Origin: Triplophysa rosa
Taxonomy: Eukaryota > Chordata > Actinopteri > Cypriniformes > Nemacheilidae
Assembly: GCF_024868665.1 (NCBI RefSeq)
Contig: NC_079905.1
Coordinates: 6,203,879 to 6,267,878, forward strand
Direction: 5' to 3'
Length of the DNA: 64,000 nucleotides
Program-made: the position numbers and the translations under genes
In this document: in pieces, positions 1 through 11,209 of the stretch
Layout of the letters: the number at the start of each line of letters is the position of its first letter
Position numbering within the stretch: position 1 is the first letter of the stretch
Notes under the pieces: generated by a model
Seen by the model: only the letters and a program-made list of their open reading frames with translations
The model's database searches: none
Told to the model about the DNA's origin: nothing

Positions 1-232
1 GCTTTCTAACAGAAAATATCTATACATTTAAATACGATAATACAAATAACTATTTTAACCAACATACCATGTAATTATACATGTATATATGAACATGTAT
101 ATGTTTTTGTATGTTGAGCGATAATTGGCAGCAATGAAACTGAATTACTGAATTACACTGAAACTGAATTACAAAATTTAAACTGAAATTAAATTTTATA
201 TATGTACAAACTTCTAGAATTGACAGCATTTA
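1..232. other. AT-rich intergenic flank
   Basis: No gene is seen. The sequence is AT-rich, with short ATGTATAT/ATACATGT palindromic runs around 75-110. It lies outside the transposon stack that begins at 233. Confidence 0.6.
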
Positions 233-308
233 GGGCGGTTTCCTGGACAGCAGAGGCAGACGAAGTACACAACTTCCTTACTTGAGTGAAAGTACAGATA
301 TTAGTCAA

Positions 309-462
309 ATTTACATTTACGCATTTGGCAGAAGCCAAAGCAACTTACATTGCATTATCCTATACATTTTTGTTTCTAAGTATGTGCAATTCCCTGGGAT
401 CGAACCCACAACCTTGGCGTTGTTAGCGCCATGCTCTAACCACTGAGCTACAGGAAAGCTAA
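309..462 (-). mobile_element. tRNA-derived SINE, nested in the hAT element
   Basis: Read on the minus strand, the head near 460 carries an A-box-like TAGCTCAGTGGTTAGAGC and a B-box-like GGTTCGATCCC, as in a tRNA promoter. The other end (311-350) has the tail seen in other copies here, GCATTTGGCAGA...AAGCAACTTACATTGC. It resembles the tRNA-derived SINEs common in cyprinid genomes; the exact family name is not asserted. AAGTAAAAGTAC-type hAT sequence lies beyond 462 and similar sequence (GTGAAAGTACAG) before 309, so it inserted after the hAT copy did. Confidence 0.75.
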
Positions 463-663
463 TACAATTATTACTCCACTACAAGTAAAAGTTGTAAAGA
501 CAGATTCTTACTTAAGTAAAAGTACAGAAGTACATGCTTTTAAAAGTACTTAAGTATTAAAAGTAAATTTCCTTTGTCAGTGGTGCATTGTTTTAATGTC
601 GTATACCGTATGCCTCTGAAGCATCCTACTGAATACACTGAGTGGCTCACAGTATCAGTGGTA

Positions 664-773
664 TTAAAGGAGTAGTTCACTTCAAAATTTGCCCCCATTG
701 ACTTTCCATAGTAATTTTTATTCCTACTACGGAAAGTCAATTGGGCAAATTTTAAAGTGAGCTACTCCTTTAA
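664..773. mobile_element. 110-bp near-perfect hairpin MITE
   Basis: It begins TTAAAGGAGTAGTTCACTTC and ends in the inverse (GTGAGCTACTCCTTTAA). The arms continue inward (GCCCCCATTGACTTTCC against GGAAAGTCAATTGGGC), leaving only a short loop near 710-725. The termini match the larger palindromic family at 55090, 60831 and 62193, so this is probably a minimal member. There is no coding capacity. Confidence 0.8.
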
Positions 774-1139
774 GAGCTTTATATGTTTAACATATATATG
801 TTTAGTTTAGATATAATCCTGTATGATCATTTAGCCTAATTTTCCTCATTAGCCCCTAGGCCTATATGTATTTATGAGCAGTGTTTTATTTTAGCAGCAA
901 TTTACGAGTAAGTAGTAAGACTCTTGTTTTTGTTGGATTTTTTACCATTTGTATTACCAGTTTAACTACAAACATCAACTATACTGTATTGTGAAACTAT
1001 GGTACATTTTTAGTTACTGTGGTTTTGCCAAAAACAGCTTAATTGGAGTATGGTTAGAAAATGGTAAATTTGTGTATACTGTGGTTTTACTGCAAATACC
1101 AAAAAACAATGAATTTGTGAATTAGAATGATATTTTTCT

Positions 1140-1310
1140 ATTAAATTCCTTTTTGTAGTGTGTTTTTTGTTTTATTCCAATAGGATTTACCATCCCACCA
1201 ATATAACAGTAGACAACAAGTATCCATACAATACAATTCACATTATAATTATTAAATCCATTACATTTTCTGTTGTATTTTGGTCAGGGTTCTATTGTTT
1301 ACTGTTACTA
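1140..1310. repeat. Fragment of the 3.9-kb foldback repeat family
   Basis: The stretch TCCTTTTTGTAGTGTGTTTT followed by ATTCCAATAGGATT and CATCCCACCAATA is shared with 4325-4382 inside the foldback element. The similarity decays to the right, ending near a GTTCTATTGTTTACTG motif. It lies within the hAT copy and is degraded. Confidence 0.55.
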
Positions 1311-1690
1311 CAGTTAAAACAGCATTCATTTTCCAAACGGATTTAAATGATATAGCAGCAGATCAGAATTTAACACGCACACACGCACATGCACACTTCC
1401 TTAATTCTGGCTATACGATCTCATGAAATTTCGAATGAAAACTTTACAATTTCCATTTTCTCTTTCATGTAGCTGAAGGTGTATGTGAAGTTAATTTACT
1501 GGAAGTTTATTTATCAGAAAAAACAATACTCAAGTAAAGCAAAGATACTCAAAAAGTGTAATTAAGTAGGCTGCAGTACTCAGGTAAATTTACTTCGTTA
1601 CTTTCCACCTCTGCTGGACAGGGATTATCTTAAACCAGGAATACGCCTTAGTTAAATTAGGATATTTAAGCATAGGCATAGCTAGACATT

Positions 1691-1939
1691 TAAACTAGGG
1701 CGGGGGGGTTTAGACTAGTCTGTCTTTGAATTGGGCTTTGGGCCACTGGGCCTTTTTTGAATATCGGTGGGTCTAGTCTAAACGGTGTTTCGTTTCGCAC
1801 TGATGGAGCTAGTTGATTCACGCTTGCGTCTCAGCTCTTACGTGCCAAGTTCATTTGTCAATGGGCCGTCAACAACCCGGAAAGATCTGCGATCTCAAAG
1901 TTTCTGACGGGGCTTTTTTAACTTGACAAAAAATAAAAC
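1691..1939. other. Intergenic, nothing recognised
   Basis: The stretch includes a short G-run (GGGCGGGGGGG near 1698) and several CpGs (1785-1880). No splice-bounded exon or repeat signature is seen. Confidence 0.5.
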
Positions 1940-2275
1940 TTGTAACGCCGAGTAACCAGGCAGAGAAGCGGATCGTGCAGTATAAAATTTTTATGAAAGT
2001 AAACAAAGTAACAGAATAATAAACGATCCAAGACACACGAAAACCAACTGAAAGCAAGACACAAGACTAAACCTCTAACAAGGACAGACACCAGACAAAG
2101 GAAACACAAGGGCTTAAATACACAGGGTAATGAGAGGGCTAACAAGACACACCTGAAACAGATCATGACACAAAACCAATCAACTACAACACTAGACAGG
2201 AAACAGGAACTAAGACATACAAACTAAAAGTCCACAATAATCGGGAAAACACAGACGGGGATCATGACTTTAACA
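1940..2275. repeat. Possible retroelement tail or solo-LTR-like fragment
   Basis: The segment begins TGTAACGCCGAG and ends GGGATCATGACTTTAACA, so it is bounded by TG...CA. It has an internal AGGGCTTAAATACACAGGG motif of the kind I associate with fish retroelement 3' or LTR sequences. No flanking 5-bp duplication is evident. No primer-binding site, polypurine tract or pol frame is adjacent. The class is uncertain. Confidence 0.35.
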
Positions 2276-3929
2276 TAAAAAACTAGTAACTTATTAAAAC
2301 CAATAAATGCAATCATATTTACATGAAAACATTACATAATGTGTTTAGTCACGGCAGCTCAATCAATAGGATTAAATAGGAATGATATTGTATAAAAATT
2401 GCCATAGATCTACCACATATCATATTTTAGTATCATGATATATCGTACCACGGTATATTATTACACCCCAAATCCTCAGGAAACACGTTTACCAATGAAA
2501 GATTCTAATACATGCACCGCAACTCACTTTGGACGGTTACGTTTAATAAATTGACTGGCATCCTCAATTTTGATTAAACCATTACAGTGAAGAAGAAATT
2601 ATGATGTACTTGCACATCAGCACAACCTCTCAGGAGACCGCACGTTGCGTTACCAAAGATAAGACATGTCTTGTAATCGTCCGCTATTCCAGGTTGTAGC
2701 TGATACTTGTGTCCCACGAGACTCTTGTGAAGGAGATAAATCTGATGGGTTCCATGGTAGAACAAACCGGAACAGCATTACCTCTCCCAGGTTTGTGTCA
2801 GGTCTCACTGACTTGCGTCGCTTGGCAGGGCAAGCTTTTAGCAGACATGATTAGGAAGTTTGAAGTGACAGCCACCCGATCTATCTGCTCTTCAACTTTC
2901 CTATTTATATAGCCATTCATATTCATGAAGGATGAAGCGCCTGTGCATTTAACGTTATTGCAAAGATGAACTTCACCCTCGCTGGCAGCTGACGGGGAGA
3001 GATTACTCAGGCCGACTGACAGTAAAGTGGCAGGCGGCGTGCTAAATCAGAGTACGGACAGCAGCCGTGAAAGCAGTGATCATCTACAGACTTGTAAAAA
3101 CGCCTCTCCACTTCACTTTGGGCATTAAGTGGATTGTTTGCCTGATAATACATCTCGTAGAAAAGTATACACGCGACCAAGCCCTTTAAAGTATACGGGA
3201 GAGAAAGAGAGAGAGAGCCGCGCCGCCAGATACCCCCTAATGGACCTTTGCTATCCTTCTCGATGCGCACGGTGGACTGCGGTAAAACTTGCACGACGCT
3301 GATGGTAATGTTCATACGCGCGCCTGCGTGTGTGTAAAAAATGTACTCTTCACAAGCAAGAAGGCAGTTAACCTTTAAACAGATGGATAATTCCAAACAG
3401 CACTGTAAAATTAATAGACTCTAAACATTGCCGCTCAAAGCAGCCAGCCATGTCATCCCGAGCATTCATACATCATTCCAAGCAAGCATCTGTCTGTGAC
3501 AGTTATAGGACGCGTGCTTTTGAGGAATAAAAATTGCTAACGGTGAAAATGTTTATGAATCTCAAGTACATGCCTGGCATACCTGAGAGCGAATTGGCCC
3601 ATCACGCGCTGAGCGATGCATCGTTCACGCCGTGAAGAATGCCAGGGAGAGTTCTCAATGCACGTGGATTCCTGTTGAAGGTAAACAGATGAGGATTCAT
3701 GAAACAGAAAATAAAAATAGGCTAACAAATTCTAAAGATTCTCATATGGTTTGTCTACCATGTTTACTATAAGGGAAAAGTATCTGGACGCACACTTCAA
3801 CATAAAGGTGGAGTTCATAAAAAAACTGTCGGTTTTAACTTTTTGTACCCAAACCTATTTCTGTTCAGATCAATCAAATTATTTGGCTATATCCTATAAC
3901 TGTTATAAACATTGCAATCTCAACTTACA
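2276..3929. other. Intergenic, mixed composition
   Basis: No convincing gene is seen. A moderately GC-rich unique stretch (about 2930-3340) carries a short GA run near 3202-3218. The ORF at 3396-3007 has no recognisable domain or splice context and is treated as chance. The rest is AT-rich without clear motifs. Confidence 0.5.
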
Positions 3930-4526
3930 TTCCTGGTAAAACAATAGAATCCTGCCAAAAACACAATAGAAATGGATTTAGTTAAAAGAACTGTATTGGA
4001 TTTAATGGTGTCTACTGGTATGTGATGGATTCTATTGGTTGAATGTTATGGAAACCAATAGAACACCAATTAATCCTATTGGAATAATGCCAAAACACAC
4101 TTCAAAAAGGACATTTTTGTAAGGGTTTTATTGGAAAAGCTAATGGTTCATAATGATATTTTAATAAAAATCATTAGACTTTCTGTGATGGTTTCTATTG
4201 GGTTTCTATTGTTTTTTCAGCAAAAACAAAACAAAACAATAGAAACCACAATATAAATATTAATAGTTTCCATTAAAATACCATTAGGGACCATTAACTT
4301 TTGCCATTAAAACCATTACAAAATTCCTTTTTGTAGTGTGTTTTAGGCATTATTCCAATAGGATTGAACATCCCACCAATAGAATCCATCACATACCAGT
4401 AGACACCATTATAGCTTTATAGGATAGCATTATAGGATATTCCATTAATACCAATATAATTCCCATTATAACCATTAAAACCATTACGACTTCTTTAATG
4501 GTTTCTATTGTTTTTTCCAGCAGGGA
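3930..4526. mobile_element. Foldback (palindromic) non-autonomous DNA element
   Basis: The left end contains TGGTAAAACAATAGAAT; the right end contains its approximate inverse TTTCTATTGTTTTTTCCAGC. Inside, TGGTGTCTACTGGTATGTGA (4008-4027) recurs inverted as TCACATACCAGTAGACACCA near 4388-4408, and CCTATTGGAATAATGCC (about 4074-4090) is inverted as GGCATTATTCCAATAGG near 4347-4364. The whole can fold into a long hairpin. No coding frame is present. Related sequence lies at 1140-1310. Confidence 0.75.
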
Positions 4527-4839
4527 GGATACAATCATATTATCTGCCATTTTACTTTCAGTAAAATGAGAGAGAGGGGGGACTCAAGAGTCCAGTCCTT
4601 CATGAAAATGAGGACCAACTCCCTATTAATTCACATAGTTTGGAAATTAAATGCTCATCAAGTGCAAATAGTTTTAGTATTCAAATATCCACACACTTCT
4701 GGCCATGTAGCGTAGTTTAAAGCCAAAATAGGATGCTACCATAAAAAACATAGCTTGTGACATTGAAGATCCACGGAGGAGAATTATCTTAAAGCATCAT
4801 AAACCTTTATGACCACGCAGAGCTGATGTGCTCTGCCCA
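4527..4839. other. Intergenic, nothing recognised
   Basis: A short GA/G run lies at 4569-4583. The rest is AT-rich with no coding or repeat signature. Confidence 0.5.
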
Positions 4840-5220
4840 AATCTTAATTTCTGTCCCATCTTATCCGAGTGTATTCCACACAGCACCACTGGCGTGACAT
4901 TAGCCCATTCTGCGTGAAGCTAACTACCGTTTAACAGATGGACTTCATACATTGCGTCAAACACAACCCCGGGCCGATTTAGTAAGTTAAAGTAATCAAT
5001 AAGCTCCGCTGGTGCAATACGCAGGATTTCCCCATCGGTTCGGCCTTGTCAACCCCACTGCGGTCAGAGCGAGACCCCCAGTTGCCCCAGTAAGGCGTCT
5101 CAGCCTGCCTAATCTTGTTATTACAGCTAAGATAAGGATTAACGCCTCTGCAGGGGAGGCAGCCGCCAATATGACCTCTGATATGCATAATGCATGGATA
5201 GACTGATGGATAAAGCTTGT
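4840..5220. promoter_or_regulatory. Candidate conserved non-coding element downstream of tshz1
   Basis: This compact, non-repetitive, balanced-composition block stands out from its AT-rich surroundings. It includes CCTAATCTTGTTATTACAGC, GATAAGGATTA (GATA-type and TAAT cores) and an ATGCATAATGCATG palindromic patch near 5184. No frame is convincingly coding. Conservation cannot be measured here; the call is by texture only. Confidence 0.35.
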
Positions 5221-7171
5221 AAAATACCTGCAGAGCAGTACTGCCGCATATATTAGCACTTAGCTGGAAAACAGGAATAGTATCTTTGACCTTTGATCGA
5301 TTGTGCATGGATGCAACTTGAAAGGTAATGTACTTCGTAGAAGCAAAACTCGGGGGTTCACGCGAAGACGTGACTTAAGTGCGATCGAGTTTGATTGCCG
5401 TAATAGAATTATGGATCACCCATGATGGGTCGCGGTACCAATCACGCGCCGGGTTGATTGATATTCTACCTCCGTTTTCATTCCCGCGAACCCCCGGCTT
5501 TACAATTTTCAAAGTTCACACCAGAATCAGCATATATGAAAAAAAACGTCAGATGATTCAGTCCGGGCTTTTCCACCAGACTGTATTGACGGCGCTAGAA
5601 TTGCTTGACATTTGGTACTCCTGCTTGTCAGACAGTGAATTATGTTAAAGCCGTGTTAGAAGAAGAACCTCACAGTTACGTTCCCTCACGAAGGAGCAGC
5701 CCACTATGCGTAATAAGGAAGCAGCCATTGAGAGACCAGTACAGTTCTCCGGATAAATCTCTCCCCCACCCCGGTGTCCCCTGTTCTTCGTGGACCACTG
5801 ACAGCATGCCTGCACACAAATTTGGCGTTACCTTCAAATTATGCAGGAGCGACTCGTGCTCGTCCGTGGGTTGGCTGCACGCCGCTCGACATGTGTCAGG
5901 GCCGGCACGTCTCTGCTGAGCTAATGATGCTACACCGGACAGCCCACTGTCCTTCTGTGTGTATGTGCGTGCGAGCTCAGATGTGACATCGTCAGTAGAG
6001 ACCCTCCATCTGATTAAAGCCAAACCAAGCAAGAAAAAGCAAGCAGGAAAAAAACACAGCGCAGATGCGTGTCAGGTTAAGCTGGCGATGGGGTGGACAT
6101 GCAAGCGTTGTTTGTAGAGGTGGGAGGGTGGATTGTGTGAAACACAGGTTTGAGTGTCTGACTTGCAACACAACGGGGGGGAAATGGCACTGGACATCTT
6201 GCAAGGCAGGACATTGTGTAAACTTTTCTGGATTTTGTCCTCAGCATACCCGAACACAAGACAGAAGATAAACAACATTGGTTTTGAGAGTGTGGCCTTG
6301 GAGTTACAGGCACAGTTCACAAGTTTGAAACAACCAACCTTAAACCTGTGCATATTGTACAATTTTGGCCATGATTTTGTTTTCTGAGACAAAATAAAGA
6401 CACATCATAAGTCATCACCAATGTCCTAAGAGGTATATCACAGCCAAGAATTGACACAATTTTTTTACGGGGCGCTAGTCGAATTAGCACACTGCAGATT
6501 AGCAAGCAGCTAAAAACAATGTTAAAAACAAAGAAGTCTTTCATATATTTAGCATTGTTTGTTGTTTAAAGCGCTTCTAAACAAAGGTGCAAGCATGACA
6601 AGTTACTTCAGCAGTGGTAACACCCATCTGTCATTTTAGTCTTTCACTTGTTGTTGATGAATACAGTGCAGCAAAGTAACAAGAAAGTCTTTTCACTTAC
6701 CTGAACGAAAAGAAGCGAAACAAATGTGTTCAGCTCATCCAAAGCCTCTGAGAGGAAATTCCGAGTCTGAAAGAACGATCACACGAAAGCAACAACAAAG
6801 TCAGTTACTTTTTCTCAGCTGCTGAGGACGTCAGGGAGGAAAAATATACATTTCTCTCTGACGAATATGAGCACAGAAGCATATTTGCGCTCATTAATTC
6901 ACTCTCTCTTTCTCCTGCTCCCTTTTCGCACTCGCTGGCTTTTCTCTACATCAATTTAATCTGAAATTGCAAACAAATCCCACAGCAACATTTGCAGGCT
7001 TTGTTTCACAATGCAGTCAGGCAAAAATCCTGCCATGCTGACAAAATTCAATATTTTGCTATGAAAGGAATGGACAAATCTCTTTCAGCCGCATAGAGAT
7101 ATATTTATATATCTGAAACTCAAAATTTTGTTTTACTATTTTAAATATTACCACTTTAATGTAACACTGGG
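5221..7171. other. Intergenic, no gene supported
   Basis: Several short overlapping frames on both strands (5605-6392) have no family resemblance and no coherent splice sites. Composition alternates between CpG-containing (5340-5480, 5650-5960) and AT-rich. A few enhancer-like stretches may exist but are not distinctive. Confidence 0.45.
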
Positions 7172-7477
7172 CTCAAGCGTTATGTTTTTATTACCTTAGA
7201 ATGAGCTATTTCTATCTACACACACCGCGGGTCCCCTTGCATGGAATTCGTCATGTTGTTTCTACAGGAGGCCTAAACTGAAAAACTGCTCTATGCAGTA
7301 CGCGCTTCGTAAATACGTTATCTCCTTCGGCAAAGAAGCGAAAATGTCACGACATCTTAGTCCTGTGTCAGCCATCGTAGTGCTTCAAAGGGAGAGGCGA
7401 AGGCTGGAGTGGGCCGTTGATTGTAAGTCACAACCTCACAGCTAGATGCCGCTAAATTTCATACACTGGACCTTTAA
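7172..7477. mobile_element. Short non-autonomous DNA element, copy A
   Basis: The segment shares AGAATGAGCTATTTCTATCT, CTTCGTAAATACGTTATCTC-type and TGTGTCAGCCA blocks in the same order with 59464-59760. Its right end is CACTGGACCTTTAA, the inverse of the left end of the other copy (AAAGGTCCAGTG), implying terminal inverted repeats. The left terminus of this copy is eroded. Confidence 0.7.
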
Positions 7478-10139
7478 ATCATGAAGTAAAACTGACTACT
7501 TACTTAATCCTCTTCACCCCTTGTTAGACATAAGGCTGATAAGCTTCTCCCATCTAGGTCTGTCCTGGGCTGTGAACTGTGCTTTTCCGCGTGAGAGTCC
7601 CATTTCTTCCAGCTTCCTTGAAGTAAAACTGAAGTAAAAAGTAAAACTGAAGTAAAAAACCGTGTTATATGTAAACAGTAATATTTGACAGAATTTTCCA
7701 GCCTGAACTTATGGAAATGTGTAAGTATTTTTAGACGTGGCTCTTCATATAAATTTGTGCAACATGAATCATACAAAAACATGATCATTATAAAAAAGTA
7801 ATAATAACCCCATCCCTAAAGCTAACCATCACGGTCATGAAAGCAGATCCTCCAACGTACAAATTGTATATAAATTAGCCACCACATAAAATAATTACAA
7901 ATTGCCATGACACTGTGTTGGAATTGTCAATTTTGGTGAATTATATTAAGAACCAGCACATTTGGTGACGTTCCTTCCCTCTGCTTTGAAAGTCAGTGTG
8001 GTACACAGGGCTTAAGTGTAGCCGGTCGTCTCTGCTCTACGTGAGTGATGAGCGGCATCACAGACAGGCTGTCACAGCACACCTGTAGGCCTGGCAGCTG
8101 AGTCCATCACAGGGCTGAGCCTTCACAAAGATTAAAAACGCTGCATCCATTAGGGCCCGCGTCAGCCGTCATTATTCTATAAAGGAGCGATTTTGTCACA
8201 TCTCCATTCTTCAGGACACGATCCGTACGCAGATGAAAAAGCAGGACGTTCCATCTCCAAACACGGCTCACTTTTGACAGGAACACAACCATTTGTGACG
8301 CCTTCTTCCCAACACCTCATACATCCGTTGGGAAGGAGGCATCAAATAAGTCTTAATGCAATGATCGCGCAGTCCATCACCTGATAGGACTCGAAGTTTT
8401 CGAGCCATATTTATTCTCGAAAATGTACGTTCCGGCCTAGACCTGCCAATCAAACAAGCTCACAATTTATTTTGCCGCACGCATTTATCTGACAGGCCTT
8501 TGTTTTTCGTAGCGTTCAACTGTGATTCAATTTTACACATTCGTCTGTAGTTTGACAGCTGTCGTTTGACAGAAACACAGGCCCAAATGCGGACAACTGT
8601 AGAATAACAGATTCGGTTTAAAAATAGACAGCACAGCGGGTGGTAAATGGTATTTTAATGGCTTAAAACATTTTCGTTTTAAAGGCAGAACACTTAAAGG
8701 TGTCTTATCAACTTGTATGTGTTTACAGAGTGTACTTCAAATTGATTTTAAATACATTTCTTGTTAAATTAAGTGAACTTGCTCAGTGATTTATTTTTGA
8801 CCAAACAAACTATCCATTACAATTGAGGATATACTGTAAATTCTACTTGCTTGCTCAAGGCATTCGAGATTTTCTTTATTTTCTGCTTTATATTCAAAAA
8901 TCCTGTCATTCACGGACCACGGCGTGTCATTTTCCAGATTGCATTATTTTCAATCTGTCAACCGATTCCTTTCAGAAAAAGTGTGTAATTTTGATTGTAA
9001 ACATTTCAATTACATTGATGCTCATGTTAGAACAGCAAATTGTCAGTTAAAATTCATCATAGAGCCACTAGCAATAAATTCTTTTGTGTGTCATCTTATT
9101 TATGCCAGCGTGTCTGTCTGTGAGGTCGAACACCAAAGAAATAGACCAGGATGATTTATTTCTTGTTTGCTTTAAGTAAAATAGCAAAACATGAGACACA
9201 AGGCCGAGCTGATGACGAGTTGTATCAGTAATGACATTGATGTCTGACATGTTTGGCAAAGATTTGTTATTCAAAAATGTCTTTCTCTGGCCCCACATCC
9301 TGTCTCAGTATGAGATGTCTGAGTATGTTAGGACAGCAAGAGGACATGAAAGTGGAAATTCATCTTGTCATCTAAACAACATTTTTTTAATCAATCATTT
9401 ATTTCTCACAATCTTTATATAGTTTGGTGTGGAAATATGAAAAATAATAAATTAGAAAAGCAGATCAATAAACATGTTTGTGACAAACCAACTCTGTCTT
9501 TTAAATTTCAAATGTACTCACACACAAACACAAAGTGAATTGTACCTCTGCCGATTAATGTTAATACAAGCAATGCACTTGGCGGTAACGTAAGTATAAG
9601 ATGTTGCTTGTTGACTATGTACTACTTCTTATGCAAGGCATGTCACCCAGAATCTGAGAGTTTACCATCTCTGTCTTCAGCATTGTCTCACCTAAATCTT
9701 TGTGTTTGCGCTTGCATTTAACTCAAGCTTTAAGACACACATTTTTCACGCTGTGAAATGCTTTGACAACCTTTTGTTTCTCGGATATCTACGGTGAGAC
9801 AGAAAGTCATTTCTGTAAGAAAGCCCTGGCATGGCCTCTTATCTCTGTGAGCGTCAGGACCCCAGATGCAAGAAAATGTAGGGCTTAATTTTAAAATACA
9901 CCTGAATCGGCTCTGTACTCGAACGGTTTGATTTCAATAACAATGTTCCTTTCATGTTATTATATTGAGGATGTTCCAACGTGGAAAAGTTACGCGACTT
10001 GAATAAATTAATAGTTTTAAATCTACAACAAAACAAACTTTAAGCCTAAACCTGTTTCTTTACTGTGCAAAACAATACTCGACTATTGAACCATAAACAG
10101 TTCAAGGACTTCCGGATTTATACATCTTAATTTATTTTG
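7478..10139. other. Intergenic, no gene supported
   Basis: A short imperfect tandem of GAAGTAAAACT units lies at 7618-7660. Blocks near 7975-8460 and 9100-9350 are non-repetitive and may include regulatory sequence, but nothing specific is recognised. The remainder is AT-rich. Confidence 0.45.
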
Positions 10140-10890
10140 CACAGATATTCCGCCACAGTGCCATTTGAATGAAAAAGAATTGCCGTAATTGTGAAAAGCA
10201 AAACTACCAGATGGAGGCTCAGAATATTCAGTATGGGACCACTGGGAAATCAAAACATGCCAATTTGAGTGAGAGGATACTCTCAAATAGGCTAACTAAC
10301 AAGGGGTTTGATACCGCAACTCCCCAAAGCAGCTTCGAATGGAGATTGAGATTATTGTGCAAACATTGCATATTTCAGCCCTTGCTGCTCCTTGTTTCCT
10401 TTCCCCTCAAGCCCCCTGTGTCCACACATATAATCACTCAGTAATTGAGCTGAAAAGAGTAAATCTTTGATTCCCACGTGAAATTGGGCATTTATTTCAA
10501 AGTCTCAAACCCCTGTGAATCGCTTGGAGAGCACTTGTGCGAACAGGGGAAAAATATGCAAATCTGCTTAAACTGTGTCTATCTGCGGATGTTTCACTCT
10601 GTGCTGCAGGTACTCACAATGTCGCAGTTGTCATGATTGCTGTAATTTACATAGAATGCGTACAGGGACCGCGCTAAGATCCTCTGGAAAAGGGGAAGGG
10701 CTGGCTCAATGCTACCGAATCGGTCCTGAGAAGCCAGATATACAGGCTTTATGGAAAAGCGTTAAATCCACAAGTTCTTATTCGGTTTTGGCTACCGCAA
10801 GTGAGCGCTCCCTGTTTACCAGCAGGTTTTGTGTCTGGAAACGTATTCTCTCATTTACATACAACAGTGAAAAGGTAAAGCTGCAGTGAA
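10140..10890. promoter_or_regulatory. Candidate conserved non-coding block 3' of tshz1
   Basis: This is an unusually clean, low-repeat stretch with motifs typical of developmental enhancers: TAATTGAGCTGAAAAG near 10442, TTTGATTCCCACGTGAAA with a CACGTG E-box near 10467-10484, GTGCAAACATTGCAT near 10356, and ATATGCAAAT (octamer-like) near 10554. The predicted short frames (10169-10444, 10575-10889) show no domain. It lies beyond the predicted polyadenylation site. Confidence 0.4.
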
Positions 10891-11209
10891 AGTCTAAAGG
10901 CTGGTTCCCACTGCCACAACAAACAGCAACATTTCAAACATACTAAAGTTGGGTTGTGGATGTCATCTTCACTTTGCCCCAACAATGGTTGGAGTTTGGA
11001 CTTTTTTTTGAGACAAGTGTGAACTAACAACTGTACAAATGGTAGAGTTAAAATGCGCATCAGAATAATTTAATTCAGATGTTTTGTGAAGCTAAAATCA
11101 TTTTTGAGTAATTTAAACTGTGTTCAATGCAAGTGCAAAATTCTGAAAAATATTTTTTCAACAATTGATTAAAGAGAATGCACATTAAAGAAACAAGCGG
11201 AGAACAACA
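10891..11209. other. Sequence just downstream of the tshz1 transcript
   Basis: The stretch is AT-rich, without a recognisable gene or repeat. It would contain the termination zone if the AATAAA at 11232-11237 is used. Confidence 0.4.

Larger units (their letters stand above)
251..1613. mobile_element. Non-autonomous hAT-like DNA transposon with 8-bp target duplication
   Basis: The element starts CAGAGGCAGACGAAGTA and ends in the near reverse complement (TACTTCGTTACTTTCCACCTCTG), giving imperfect terminal inverted repeats that begin CAGAGG. It is flanked by a perfect 8-bp direct repeat CTGGACAG at 243-250 and 1614-1621. An 8-bp duplication and CAGAGGTGGAAAGTAAC-type ends are typical of hAT superfamily elements. 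Just inside the ends are AAGTAAAAGTAC-type subterminal repeats, for example at 525-555. No transposase frame is visible, so it would have been moved in trans. It has itself received at least two later insertions, at 309-462 and 664-773. Confidence 0.85.
233..1690. mobile_element. Old short DNA element split by a later insertion
   Basis: Bases 233-250 (GGGCGGTTTCCTGGACAG) and the sequence from 1622 (GGATTATCTTAAACCAGG, then a TTAAATTAGGATATTTAAG-like stretch) read as one continuous element once 251-1613 is removed. The joined sequence resembles the complete copy at 54056-54294, which starts GGGGTGGTTTCCCAGACAGG and also carries the TTAAATTAGGATATTTAAG stretch. The right end of this copy is lost or eroded around 1690. 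It carries no coding capacity. Confidence 0.7.

Noticed and set aside
360..462. tRNA gene
   Set aside because: Has A- and B-box-like sequence but no cloverleaf that closes, and is joined to a SINE tail; it is a tRNA-derived SINE.
251..1613. Autonomous hAT transposase
   Set aside because: No frame longer than about 66 codons lies inside the element; it is non-autonomous.
3007..3396. 129-codon minus-strand frame
   Set aside because: No domain, includes a GA-derived SLSLSL stretch, no conserved context visible.
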